A stretch of 9,710 bases of DNA from Gammaproteobacteria bacterium (GCA_027295975.1 JAPUJX010000559.1:1-9710), one strand, 5' to 3'; positions 1 through 7,330 are shown, counted from the first letter of the stretch. A program made the numbers and translations. The notes: generated from the sequence alone by a model not told the origin.

Positions 1-706
1 GCCCGAGACTCTGATACTCGAAACTCCGATCGCGAGCGAGAAGCTTGTGGGCTTCGTCTCTGGACTGGTATCAATTCAGGATGCGGGAGCCCAGTTCGTT
101 CCGGAGTTGAGCCCCCTCAACGGCACCACACGACTCCTCGACGCCTGTGCGGCTCCCGGGGGTAAACTTTTTCACCTCCTGGAGCGGTACCCGCACATCG
201 AGGCCACAGCTCTGGATATCAGCACGAGCCGCTTGGAGCAGCTTCATCGGCAAGCCCGGAGACTGGGCCACCGATCGTTTGTGACCCTCAACGGAGACTC
301 CAGTCATCTCGAGTGGTGGGACGGTGAGCCCTTCGATTTCGTGCTGGTCGACGCACCCTGCTCGGGCAGCGGTACGATAAGACGTCATCCCGACATCAAG
401 GTGCTGCGACACCGGGCGGATGTTGGAAATTACGCCGGGTTACAGCTTAAGCTCATTGAGAATCTGTGGCGTACCGTGCGTACCGGCGGTACCCTTCTAT
501 ATTGTACTTGTTCGCTGTTTGCCGAAGAGAATGACAGGGTAGTGAATTCGTTTCTGCAGTCGTCTAGCGAAGTTCCCGAGGTAGTCGCAATTTCTTTGCC
601 GGTCGGTCAGGCCACGCAGTTTGGCTGGCAATTGTTTCCGACTCACGCAGATCCAGAAAAATATACCGACGGATTTTACTTCTGTCGTATCAAGAAGACG
701 GCATGA
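1..706 (+). CDS. rsmB: 16S rRNA (cytosine-967-C5)-methyltransferase RsmB, C-terminal part (5' end outside window)
   Basis: RsmB (Sun/Fmu) uses S-adenosylmethionine to methylate C5 of C967 in 16S rRNA, in the cytoplasm during small-subunit assembly. The frame is open from base 2, so this is a 3' fragment of about 234 codons; the usual protein is about 430 residues, so the N-terminal NusB-like RNA-binding domain lies outside the window. A GTG at 47 is internal, because family-like sequence ([11 protein letters not shown]) follows an open upstream frame. Visible motifs are SAM motif [10 protein letters not shown] (bases 140-166), motif [19 protein letters not shown] with a conserved Cys at 359-361, and motif VI YCTCS with the second conserved Cys at 509-511. 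The end [10 protein letters not shown] is typical. trkA starts 10 bases after the stop, suggesting one transcript, perhaps with fmt/def upstream. The two-cysteine RNA m5C methyltransferase family is certain; RsmB rather than RsmF fits the motifs and context. Confidence 0.96.
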   Translation, partial: PETLILETPIASEKLVGFVSGLVSIQDAGAQFVPELSPLNGTTRLLDACAAPGGKLFHLLERYPHIEATALDISTSRLEQLHRQARRLGHRSFVTLNGDSSHLEWWDGEPFDFVLVDAPCSGSGTIRRHPDIKVLRHRADVGNYAGLQLKLIENLWRTVRTGGTLLYCTCSLFAEENDRVVNSFLQSSSEVPEVVAISLPVGQATQFGWQLFPTHADPEKYTDGFYFCRIKKTA

Positions 707-716
707 AAAAACTCCC

Positions 717-2090
717 ATGAAGATCCTGATTGTGGGTGCGGGCCAAGTAGGCGGCACGATCGCCGAAAACCTCGCTAACGAAGCGTTCGACATTACCCTC
801 GTCGATCACGACGCGAGTGTGCTCGAAGAGCTTCGCGACAAACTGGACATTCAGACGTTCCACGGTCCCGGTTCTCATCCCGATGTCCTGCGCGGAGCCG
901 GTGCAGACGATGCCGACATGTTGATCGCGGTCACCGGCAGCGACGAAGTCAACATGGTTGCCTGTCAGGTCTGCTACTCCCTTTTCCGGACACCAACCAA
1001 AATTGCTCGCATCCGCTCGTCCTCCTATCTGACCGGAGAGGGATTTTTCACCCAGGACCATATGCCGATCGACATTCTGATCAATCCCGAGGAAGTCGTG
1101 ACGAACAACATTCGCCAGTTGCTGGAACATCCCGGCGCACTGCAGGTGTTGGATTTTGCCGACGGCCGGGTACAACTCGTCGCTGTAAAGGCTTATTACG
1201 GTGGTCCCCTGGTCGGTCAGGAACTGCGTTTCCTGCGGACCCATATGCCCAACGTGGATACCCGTGTGGCCGCGATCTTTCGTCGCGGCCGCGCGATCAA
1301 TCCCCGGGGTAACGCCGTCATCGAGGCTGATGACGAAGTTTTTTTCATCGCCGCAAGCGAACACATCAACACCGTCATGGCTGAGTTGCGCCGCGTCGAA
1401 CGCCCATTCAAACGGGTGATGATTGCCGGTGGTGGCAACATCGGCGTTCGCCTTGCACAATCCATCGAACCCTATTTTTCCGTCAAAGTGTTGGAAAACG
1501 ATCCGAGACGCTGCGAGGAACTGGCGGAAACGCTGAATCAGTCCGTGGTGCTGAATATCGACGCAACCGACCGGGAGGCGCTGCTCGAGGAGAATATCGA
1601 ACAGTGTGACGCATTCTGCGCGGTTACCAACGACGATGAGGTGAATATCATGTCGTCGTTGATGGCTAAACGCCTCGGCGTTCGCCAGGTAATGACCCTA
1701 ATCGGCAAACCAGCGTACGTGGACCTCGTGCAGGGTGGCGACATCGACATCGCAATCTCGCCGCAACAGGCGACAACGAGTTCGCTGCTCACCCACGTCC
1801 GCCGTGCCGACGTGGTGAAGGTTCACAGCCTCCGACGTGGAGCAGCGGAAGCAATCGAAGCGGTGGCTCACGGTGATTCGAAGAGTTCCAAGGTAGTGGG
1901 TAAGACAATCCGCGACATCGAGCTGCCATCCGGGACAACCATCGGCGCAATAGTTCGTGGCGAAACCGTGTTGATCGCCCACGACGACGTCAGGGTCGAG
2001 TCCGAAGACCATGTGATCCTGTTTCTGATGGACAAGCGAAAGGTCAGCGCCGTCGAGCGCCTGTTCCAGGTAGGGCTGACATTCTTCTAG
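717..2090 (+). CDS. trkA: Trk system potassium uptake regulatory protein TrkA
   Basis: TrkA is the cytoplasmic, nucleotide-binding (NAD(H)/ATP) ring protein that gates the TrkH/TrkG K+ pore at the inner membrane face. The product is 457 residues, matching the usual 458, with two tandem RCK modules. The first Rossmann motif is GAGQVG (residues 7-12) with the strand-end acidic residue D30; the second is GGGNIG (238-243) with acidic E260. Each module is followed by a TrkA-C-type subdomain (roughly 140-220 and 370-457). The start chosen is ATG 717 ([10 protein letters not shown]), where family homology begins. The frame is open further upstream to a TTG at 621, but that extension lies wholly inside rsmB and has no family similarity. 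No clear Shine-Dalgarno sequence precedes 717 (the upstream bases are aaaaaactccc), so translation may be coupled to rsmB, which ends 10 bases earlier. trkH follows 73 bases downstream, giving the classic regulator-pore pair. Confidence 0.97.
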   Translation: MKILIVGAGQVGGTIAENLANEAFDITLVDHDASVLEELRDKLDIQTFHGPGSHPDVLRGAGADDADMLIAVTGSDEVNMVACQVCYSLFRTPTKIARIRSSSYLTGEGFFTQDHMPIDILINPEEVVTNNIRQLLEHPGALQVLDFADGRVQLVAVKAYYGGPLVGQELRFLRTHMPNVDTRVAAIFRRGRAINPRGNAVIEADDEVFFIAASEHINTVMAELRRVERPFKRVMIAGGGNIGVRLAQSIEPYFSVKVLENDPRRCEELAETLNQSVVLNIDATDREALLEENIEQCDAFCAVTNDDEVNIMSSLMAKRLGVRQVMTLIGKPAYVDLVQGGDIDIAISPQQATTSSLLTHVRRADVVKVHSLRRGAAEAIEAVAHGDSKSSKVVGKTIRDIELPSGTTIGAIVRGETVLIAHDDVRVESEDHVILFLMDKRKVSAVERLFQVGLTFF

Positions 2091-2098
2091 TGTTCAAC

Positions 2099-2148
2099 CT
2101 CGGTTAATCGATGAAGCTGCGGCGGTCTGCGACGAAGAACGAACCGAG
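2099..2148 (+). repeat. 7-bp inverted repeat in the trkA-trkH intergenic leader
   Basis: CTCGGTT at 2099-2105 is exactly complementary to AACCGAG at 2142-2148, enclosing 36 bases that contain a short direct repeat of CTGCG. In RNA this could close a loop just upstream of the trkH start (2164). It has no T-run, so it does not look like an intrinsic terminator, and a 7-bp match at this distance may be chance. No convincing sigma70 promoter was seen in the 73-base gap (2091-2163). Confidence 0.25.
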
Positions 2149-2163
2149 AACAAGCTAGCCATC

Positions 2164-3609
2164 ATGCATCTACCCATCATTCTGCGTGTCACCGGTATCC
2201 TGCTGACGCTCTTCAGCATGGCATTACTGCTCCCCGCCGCCGTCGCCTTGTTTTACCGCGAAGACACCATTCCAACATTCACCATCGCATTCGCTGTTAC
2301 CCTGCTGTCCGGTATTTTCATGTCCCTCGTTGGCAGCGGTAAGAGAGAGTTGCGCAGTGGCGACGGCTTTCTGATCACCGTCCTGTTTTATCTCGGCCTC
2401 GGGTTCTTCGGAGCAATCCCCTTTTACCTGGCTGACGGTATCGAAGCAGGTATTACCAACGCCGCCTTCGAGTCGCTGTCTGCTCTCACGACAACCGGGG
2501 CCACGGTGATCACAGGCCTGGACGAACTGCCGAAATCCATCCTTTTCTACCGCCAGCTTCTGCAGTGGCTGGGGGGCATGGGCATCATCGTGCTGGCGGT
2601 GGCGATCTTGCCGATGTTGGGTATCGGCGGCATGCAGTTGTATCGCGCGGAATCACCTGGTCCGGTCAAAGACGCAAAACTCACACCACGAATAACGGAA
2701 ACCGCCAAGGCGCTCTGGTATCTCTATTTAGGTTTGACCATCAGCTGCGCGCTAGCCTATTGGGCGGCCGGCATGAGCCCATTCGATGCGATCTGTCACA
2801 GCTTCTCCACCGTTGCAATCGGTGGATTCTCCACCCACGACGCCAGCATTGGTTTTTTTGCAAACCCGGTCATCGAAGCGATCGCAATCGTCTTCATGAT
2901 TGTCTCCGGAATCAACTTCGGATTGCACTTTCTGGTCTGGAGTCGCCGCAACCCGCTGCACTATCTGCGCGATGTAGAAGTACGCGCCTATATTTTCATG
3001 TTGGCCATTGTCGCGTTGATCGTCTCCTGGGTGCTCGTTCAGCATCCCGAAATATCCGACTCCCCCTTGCGAGACGGTATCTTTCAGGCCGTCTCCATCG
3101 CCACCACCACCGGTTTTACCACCAGCGATTTCAGCCAGTGGCCTTCCGTTGCCCCCATTTTGCTCATCTTCGCGGCGTTTGCCGGCGGCTGCGCGGGGTC
3201 CACCGCGGGTGGCATCAAAATCGTCCGGGTCCTGTTGATCTACCTGCAGGGGAGAAGGGAAATCAGCCGCCTCATTCACCCCAACGGCGTCTTCCCGATC
3301 AAGCTCGGTCCGCAACGGGTACCTGATCGGGTGATCGAAGCCGTCTGGGGATTCTGCTCCGCGTATCTCATCATTTTTTCGATAATGGTCTGCACCCTCA
3401 TGGTGATCTCCGATATGGATTTCATTACCGCCTTCTCCGCCGTGGGCGCCTGCCTCAACAACCTTGGGCCAGGACTTGGCGACGTGGCTTTGAACTACGC
3501 TGGATTACAACCCGGGGTGAAGTGGTTGTTGATGTTCACGATGCTTCTCGGTCGCCTGGAAATCTTCACCCTACTCGTCCTCCTCACCCCGGCTTACTGG
3601 CGCCGTTAA
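2164..3609 (+). CDS. trkH: Trk system potassium uptake protein TrkH (K+ channel/transporter subunit)
   Basis: TrkH is the inner-membrane K+ pore gated by TrkA. The product is 481 residues, close to the E. coli 483, and strongly hydrophobic throughout, as expected for four repeated M1-P-M2 units. All four pore loops carry the selectivity-filter glycine: TTTGAT (G112), AIGGFSTH (G220/G221), TTTGFTT (G317) and NNLGPG (G435). Other family blocks are FYRQLLQWLGGMGIIVLAVA, GGMQLYRAE, GGCAGSTAGG and the C-terminal GRLEIFTLLVLLTP. The ATG at 2164 gives an N-terminus (MHLPIILRVTGILL) aligning with E. coli TrkH, although no strong Shine-Dalgarno sequence is visible. It lies 73 bases after trkA and is probably co-transcribed. 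Its last 39 bases overlap the 3' end of the opposite-strand acyltransferase gene, and the reading frame is intact to the normal family end, so the overlap is not a sign of decay. Confidence 0.97.
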   Translation: MHLPIILRVTGILLTLFSMALLLPAAVALFYREDTIPTFTIAFAVTLLSGIFMSLVGSGKRELRSGDGFLITVLFYLGLGFFGAIPFYLADGIEAGITNAAFESLSALTTTGATVITGLDELPKSILFYRQLLQWLGGMGIIVLAVAILPMLGIGGMQLYRAESPGPVKDAKLTPRITETAKALWYLYLGLTISCALAYWAAGMSPFDAICHSFSTVAIGGFSTHDASIGFFANPVIEAIAIVFMIVSGINFGLHFLVWSRRNPLHYLRDVEVRAYIFMLAIVALIVSWVLVQHPEISDSPLRDGIFQAVSIATTTGFTTSDFSQWPSVAPILLIFAAFAGGCAGSTAGGIKIVRVLLIYLQGRREISRLIHPNGVFPIKLGPQRVPDRVIEAVWGFCSAYLIIFSIMVCTLMVISDMDFITAFSAVGACLNNLGPGLGDVALNYAGLQPGVKWLLMFTMLLGRLEIFTLLVLLTPAYWRR

Positions 3610-4533
3610 TCCCTTCGGGTAAACCTTGTCCACCCCCAGGGGCTGTTTCTTGAATCGCTTGTACTCCCACTGATATTGGGCTGGATCGCTGCGCACCAGA
3701 TTTTCGATGGCCTGGTTCATCGCACCCACCGATGCTGCCGCATCATCCAGATAAATGTCTTCGGGCACTTCGGAAAAACAGACCTCGAAGCCGCCGGCAA
3801 CCCGGGTGACACTCGCCATCAGCACAAGCGGATGAGTTTTTCTTATCAGCCGATGGACGAATGTCATGGTCAACGCGGGGACCCCGAAAAACGGTGCATG
3901 TATTCCGGCGCTGCGATCCGGAACCTGGTCCGGCAGAATGCCGACCATCTCCCCGTCGTGCAGCGCTCGATATACGGCCCGCAAACCCACCCGTCCGATG
4001 GGCAAAAGTCGTGCACCGTGGCGATCACGGGCCCGCCGTATGGGCGCCTCCAGGCTCCTGAACCGGGGTGGATCGTAAAGCGCGGTGAACGGGTAACAGC
4101 CGAGGTGGAGGCCGAGATATTCCCAGTTACCGAAATGGGGTACCAGCAGCAACACCCCCCGTTTTTCGGACAGCGCCCCATCGATGAGTTCCTGACCTGT
4201 CACCGCCGCCAGAGTGGTTAACAGGCGTTTTTTCGACCAGTGCCAGATCAGCCCCGTTTCGGCCATGAGGCGGGCGGTTTCCTGCACGCTGCGCCTGCCT
4301 ATGCGTGCCTTTTCACGCTGACTGAGCTCGGGAAAACACAGTGTCAGGTTTACCCTGGTGATGCGCGCGGCTCGCCCATTCGCCATCCAGACTGCCGCGC
4401 CAACGAGACCACCCAGGCTGCGCACAACCCTGAGGGGCAGCCAACTCAACAACCGGCTCAGGGTCACCACAACCAGCACCGCTAGACGATCCAATCGGCC
4501 CCCAGCTTGCGGCATTTCGAATAGCTCGGACAT
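3571..4533 (-). CDS. Lipid A biosynthesis acyltransferase, LpxL/HtrB family
   Basis: This is a lysophospholipid acyltransferase-superfamily protein of the LpxL/HtrB/LpxM group, which transfers an acyl chain from acyl-ACP to a Kdo-lipid A precursor at the cytoplasmic face of the inner membrane. The length is 320 residues against about 306 for E. coli LpxL. A hydrophobic N-terminal segment (about 17-38) could be the membrane anchor. The catalytic HX4E motif is HFGNWE (H133, E138), followed by the family block GILPDQVPDRSAG and PFFGVPA near 198-220, and QYQWEYKRFKKQP near the end. The start is uncertain: ATG 4533 overlaps tag by 52 bases, ATG 4515 overlaps by 34, and an in-frame GTG at about 4479 would abolish the overlap but shorten the anchor. 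None has a clear ribosome binding site. Which acyl chain and acceptor position it uses cannot be read from sequence. It lies downstream of tag, as Pseudomonas htrB does from memory. Confidence 0.9.
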   Translation of the reverse strand: MSELFEMPQAGGRLDRLAVLVVVTLSRLLSWLPLRVVRSLGGLVGAAVWMANGRAARITRVNLTLCFPELSQREKARIGRRSVQETARLMAETGLIWHWSKKRLLTTLAAVTGQELIDGALSEKRGVLLLVPHFGNWEYLGLHLGCYPFTALYDPPRFRSLEAPIRRARDRHGARLLPIGRVGLRAVYRALHDGEMVGILPDQVPDRSAGIHAPFFGVPALTMTFVHRLIRKTHPLVLMASVTRVAGGFEVCFSEVPEDIYLDDAAASVGAMNQAIENLVRSDPAQYQWEYKRFKKQPLGVDKVYPKGLTAPVSRGEEDE

Positions 4534-5063
4534 TCAACCAGGTGGTCGTTCACCAACCCGGCGCTCTGCATGAACGCATAACACGTTGTCGGGCCGACGA
4601 ATCGAAACCCCAGTTTCTTCAACCCGTTGGACATGGCAACGGACTCGTCGGTGTGACCAGGAACTTCGCCAACGGAGAGCCAACGATTCTGCTTGGGCGC
4701 ACCTCCGACAAAAGACCAGAGATAGCTGGCAAAGCCGTCGAACTCCAGGAAGATACGCGCGTTGCTTACCATCGCTTGCAATTTGCCGCGATGACGAATG
4801 AGCCCGGCATCTTCCAGCCAGGCCGACATGCGATCCGGTCCATCCCGTGCCAGAAGAACCGGATCGAAATCGAAAAAACAGGCACGCATGTGCGCGCGCT
4901 TGCGCAACACGGTTATCCAGGACAGTCCGGCCTGCATACCTTCCAGCACGATTCGTGCAAAAAGAGCCGTCTCGTTTTTTTCCGGTATCCCCCATTCGTT
5001 GTCGTGGTATTCCACGTACAGGGGGTCGACCCCGCACCACGCGCACCGCTGAGTTTTGACCAT
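4482..5063 (-). CDS. tag: DNA-3-methyladenine glycosylase I (Tag)
   Basis: Tag excises 3-methyladenine from alkylated DNA, starting base excision repair. The product is 193 residues from ATG 5063; an in-frame GTG at 5069 would add two residues. ATG is preferred, with a weak purine stretch (GGTGG) just upstream. The family zinc site is complete: C7 and H20 in the N-terminal block (RCAWCGVDPLYVEYHDNEW) and H174 and C178 in GLVNDHLVEC. The helix-hairpin-helix core LEGMQAGLSWITVL carries the base-pocket Glu (E41), and DAGLIRHRGKLQA, LWSFVGG and FVGPTTCYAFMQSAG all match Tag. The C-terminal tail after the zinc site is somewhat longer than in E. coli and is where the downstream acyltransferase overlaps. 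It is transcribed divergently from gmhB and probably forms an operon with the acyltransferase. Confidence 0.96.
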   Translation of the reverse strand: MVKTQRCAWCGVDPLYVEYHDNEWGIPEKNETALFARIVLEGMQAGLSWITVLRKRAHMRACFFDFDPVLLARDGPDRMSAWLEDAGLIRHRGKLQAMVSNARIFLEFDGFASYLWSFVGGAPKQNRWLSVGEVPGHTDESVAMSNGLKKLGFRFVGPTTCYAFMQSAGLVNDHLVECPSYSKCRKLGADWIV

Positions 5064-5080
5064 CGCCACCAGATACCGTA

Positions 5081-5097
5081 GATTGCGCCGGCGATTG
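5081..5097. repeat. Palindrome flanked by direct repeats in the tag-gmhB divergent gap
   Basis: The 51-base gap between the tag and gmhB start codons contains GATTG CGCCGGC GATTG. The pentamer GATTG is repeated directly at 5081-5085 and 5093-5097, and the perfect 8-bp palindrome CGCCGGCG occupies 5086-5093 between them. A TACAAT hexamer on the - strand (5099 to 5094) resembles a -10 element for tag but has no good -35 partner at 16-18 bases. The arrangement could be a binding site shared by the two divergent genes, or chance in GC-rich DNA. Confidence 0.25.
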
Positions 5098-5114
5098 TAC
5101 CCGCCTGTTCAACA

Positions 5115-5651
5115 ATGACTACATTGATTCTGCTAGACAGAGATGGAGTCGTAAACTTCGACTCAACTGACCATATCAGATCCGCGGCCGAGTGGCAGCC
5201 GATCCCCGGTTCCCTCGAGGCGATCATCGCGTTGCGCAACCGCGGTTACCTGATCGCGTTATGCACCAACCAGGCAGGAATCGGGCGTGGCCTGTTTTCC
5301 CTCGAAGATCTCGAAGCCATTCATCTCAAGTTGAAAAACGCGCTGAAAAACCTTGGCGGTGATCTGAATGGTCTCGCGTTCTGTCCCCACCATCCGGATG
5401 ACAGATGCCGGTGTCGGAAGCCTGAGCCCGGCATGTTGTTGGACATGATGGCCAGCCTCGATGTAACGGCCGCCGACACCGTCTTTGTCGGCGATTCGCT
5501 GAGGGATATCCAGGCCGCGCTTACCGCCCGGTGCACGGCGGTACTTGTGAGAACGGGCAATGGCAAAAAGACGGAGCAACAGGCGGTGGCCCTCGGTGCC
5601 GAGATCTTCGACGATCTTGGCGCATTCAGTCGAGATATGTTAGCGAACTGA
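5115..5651 (+). CDS. gmhB: D-glycero-beta-D-manno-heptose-1,7-bisphosphate 7-phosphatase (GmhB)
   Basis: GmhB removes the 7-phosphate from heptose 1,7-bisphosphate in the ADP-heptose pathway feeding LPS inner-core synthesis in the cytoplasm. The product is 178 residues, a stand-alone HAD-IIIA phosphatase. HAD motif I is LLDRDGVVN (nucleophile D8, acid/base D10), motif II is CTNQ (T51-Q53), motif III includes K102 in CRKPEPGM, and motif IV is VGDSLRD (D127, D131). The zinc loop CPHHPDDRCRC provides C90, H92, C98 and C100; this loop is shorter than in E. coli GmhB. The zinc loop and lack of a fused dehydratase domain separate it from the histidinol-phosphatase half of HisB, though substrate is inferred from family and from LPS-gene context. 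ATG 5115 is the first start and fits family N-termini, but the upstream ccgcctgttcaaca has no Shine-Dalgarno sequence. tag diverges 51 bases away. Confidence 0.92.
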   Translation: MTTLILLDRDGVVNFDSTDHIRSAAEWQPIPGSLEAIIALRNRGYLIALCTNQAGIGRGLFSLEDLEAIHLKLKNALKNLGGDLNGLAFCPHHPDDRCRCRKPEPGMLLDMMASLDVTAADTVFVGDSLRDIQAALTARCTAVLVRTGNGKKTEQQAVALGAEIFDDLGAFSRDMLAN

Positions 5652-5687
5652 CATATTCTCAAGACATCACACATGCGGTTTTTACAA

Positions 5688-5699
5688 CCACAACGGTGG
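5688..5699. other. Weak 4-bp hairpin between converging gmhB and carboxyltransferase genes
   Basis: The 76-base gap 5652-5727 separates two convergent genes, where a bidirectional terminator might be expected. The only stem with a sensible loop is CCAC-AACG-GTGG (5688-5699). It is four base pairs and neither strand has a proper T-run after it, so this is a poor intrinsic terminator candidate. Nothing else was seen in the gap, so termination may be Rho-dependent. Confidence 0.15.
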
Positions 5700-5727
5700 C
5701 GAACTCCGGGCGGATACCGCGGGCGTC

Positions 5728-7281
5728 TCAGGGTCGATAACTCAGTCCGGCTCTTGGTCCCAATTGAGTTGACAAAACAGGCCACGCATCTTCGAGGAAA
5801 TCGACCAACAGGGGCCTCGTGTCTCTCGGATCGATAATGTCCTCAACCCCGAAAGCGTGAGCATTGCGAAACGGCGAGGAGATGGCTTGTAAACGTGCCT
5901 CGATTTCTACGCGTTTTGCCTCTGGATCAGCCGCCTCTTCGATTTCGCGTTTGTACGCGATGGCGGTTCCCCCTTCGATATGCATTGATCCCCCATGGGT
6001 TGAGGGCCACGCATAACGTCGATAAAAACCATCGCTGCGGAAATGTAATCCACCCGCCACCCCATACAGTTGGCGCACGATAAAGCAGATGTAAGGCGTG
6101 CGACTGGCGGACATGGCCGTGACTATGCGCGCACCGGCCCGCACGATCCCCATTTCCTCCTGCTCGACCCCCACGGAAAATCCCGGCTCGTCGGCGAAAT
6201 ACACAACGGGCAGGTGAAAGGTGTCGCATAGATCCATCAACCGCAGCGTTTTTTCACCCGCCGCGACATCCATGGAGCCACCGTTGAACTTGGGATTGTT
6301 GATCATCACCCCGCAGGGCATGCCACCAACCCGGGCTAGGCCCGTCTTACGAGCCCGGCCGTAATAAGGGCTCATCTCAAAAAAACTGCCCCTGTCCATC
6401 ACCGCATCGAGGATCTTCTGGGGGTCATAGATCTGCCTGCGGTTTCTGGGTACAACGGACAGCAGCGATTCGTCGCGACGTTCTCGATCGTCATCGCACG
6501 GCAGTCGCGGCGGGGCGTCGTACACGCTCGAAGGCAGATAAGAAAGAAACCGGCGCACCTGGCCAATGGCATCATTTTCATCATCCGCCAGATTCATGAT
6601 CACGCCATTTTTGACCTGGATGCGTTCGTCACCCAGGTCTTCCTTCGAAATTGTGTGTCCGGTAGCCTGTTCCACTACTTTGGGACCGGCCACAAAAACC
6701 TGGCTGGTTTTCTTGACCATCACATTGAAGTGACAAAGAGCCGCTTGTACCGCGGGTAACCCGGCCACCGAACCGAGTACCGCCGATACCACCGGGACGG
6801 TATTCAGCATCTCGGCTACCCGCCCCCCTCCAGCGGCGTTGCCCGGCAAGTAGGTACGTCCAATCTGTTCAAAGGTCCGGACGCTGCCTCCGGTAGCATC
6901 TAACAGATGTACAAACGGTATACGTGCATTGAGAGCAAAATCTTCAACGTGTCCTCGCTTGTTACCCACATTGGCGTCCGAAGCACCGCCACGGATCGTG
7001 AAATCACCGCCTGAAAAAGCCACCTTACGGCCAGCGATCCTGCAGGTGCCGATAACGGTATTGGAAGGTTTCAGATGAGTGAGGCGATCACCGTCCCAGG
7101 TCGGCGTGCCCGCCAACGTTCCGGTCTCCTGAAAGCTACCTGCATCCGCCAGCAGTTCGATACGTTCTCGAACCGTCAGCTTGCCGCGGTTATGCTGAAA
7201 TTCGACGCCCGCCGTTCCTCCCATCTCTCGCGCCATGGCCTCCTGGCGTTTGAGTTCTTCTAAGTCATCGAGCCAGCTCAT
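5728..7281 (-). CDS. Acyl-CoA carboxylase carboxyltransferase (beta) subunit, PccB/MmdA-like, divergent
   Basis: The 517-residue protein has the two-lobed crotonase-type carboxyltransferase fold of biotin-dependent acyl-CoA carboxylases (PccB, MccB, MmdA), which move a carboxyl group between carboxybiotin and an acyl-CoA. Features include the N-terminal helix and KLTVRERIELLAD (34-46), VAFSGGDFTIRGG (87-99), a first-lobe glycine loop DATGGSV (128-134) where classical PccB has SGGARIQEG, and a second lobe with GGSMDVAAGEKTLRLMDLCD (334-353), PVVYFADEPGFSVG (358-371) and RQLYGVAGG (403-411), where PccB has RKAYGGAY. There is no AccD-type zinc finger. The substrate cannot be assigned; propionyl-CoA is only a default guess. 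No biotin carboxylase or biotin carrier gene lies in the window. ATG 7281 is preceded by GAAGTGGGTTAG, a partial ribosome binding site. gyrB ends 75 bases upstream on the same strand, so read-through transcription is possible. Confidence 0.85.
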   Translation of the reverse strand: MSWLDDLEELKRQEAMAREMGGTAGVEFQHNRGKLTVRERIELLADAGSFQETGTLAGTPTWDGDRLTHLKPSNTVIGTCRIAGRKVAFSGGDFTIRGGASDANVGNKRGHVEDFALNARIPFVHLLDATGGSVRTFEQIGRTYLPGNAAGGGRVAEMLNTVPVVSAVLGSVAGLPAVQAALCHFNVMVKKTSQVFVAGPKVVEQATGHTISKEDLGDERIQVKNGVIMNLADDENDAIGQVRRFLSYLPSSVYDAPPRLPCDDDRERRDESLLSVVPRNRRQIYDPQKILDAVMDRGSFFEMSPYYGRARKTGLARVGGMPCGVMINNPKFNGGSMDVAAGEKTLRLMDLCDTFHLPVVYFADEPGFSVGVEQEEMGIVRAGARIVTAMSASRTPYICFIVRQLYGVAGGLHFRSDGFYRRYAWPSTHGGSMHIEGGTAIAYKREIEEAADPEAKRVEIEARLQAISSPFRNAHAFGVEDIIDPRDTRPLLVDFLEDAWPVLSTQLGPRAGLSYRP

Positions 7282-7294
7282 CTAACCCACTTCG

Positions 7295-7310
7295 GCGTAT
7301 GAGCGTATGA
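7295..7310. repeat. Perfect tandem 8-bp repeat upstream of the carboxyltransferase gene
   Basis: GCGTATGA occurs twice back to back (7295-7302 and 7303-7310), 13 to 28 bases upstream of the ATG at 7281 as read on the - strand. It lies in the 75-base gap between gyrB and the carboxyltransferase gene (7282-7356). It could be a small slippage duplication or an operator half-site pair. Confidence 0.5.
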
Positions 7311-7330
7311 AGAGAAAGGGGAAGTCCCAA
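7302..7330 (-). promoter_or_regulatory. Weak sigma70-like promoter candidate for the carboxyltransferase gene
   Basis: On the - strand TTGGGA (7330 to 7325) and TACGCT (7307 to 7302) are separated by exactly 17 bases. They match the -35 consensus at four of six positions and the -10 consensus at three of six. Transcription would begin about 10-15 bases before the ATG at 7281, and the -10 overlaps the tandem 8-bp repeat. Matches this weak are common, so this is only a candidate. Confidence 0.2.

Noticed and set aside
621..716. In-frame upstream extension of trkA from TTG 621, adding 32 residues
   Set aside because: It lies entirely within rsmB coding sequence in another frame, and TrkA family homology begins exactly at ATG 717 ([10 protein letters not shown]).
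690..1460. 256-codon open frame on the - strand
   Set aside because: It is antisense to trkA, has no recognisable family features, and is explained by codon bias of the real gene.
2565..3326. 253-codon + strand frame inside trkH
   Set aside because: Its product is rich in Arg and His with no domain features, typical of a shifted frame within a GC-rich membrane-protein gene.
3676..4221. 181-codon + strand frame antisense to the acyltransferase
   Set aside because: There is no recognisable similarity, and the opposite strand encodes a complete acyltransferase with catalytic motifs.
4534..5115. 193-codon - strand frame overlapping tag
   Set aside because: It is a shadow of tag; the tag frame has the complete zinc site and all family motifs.
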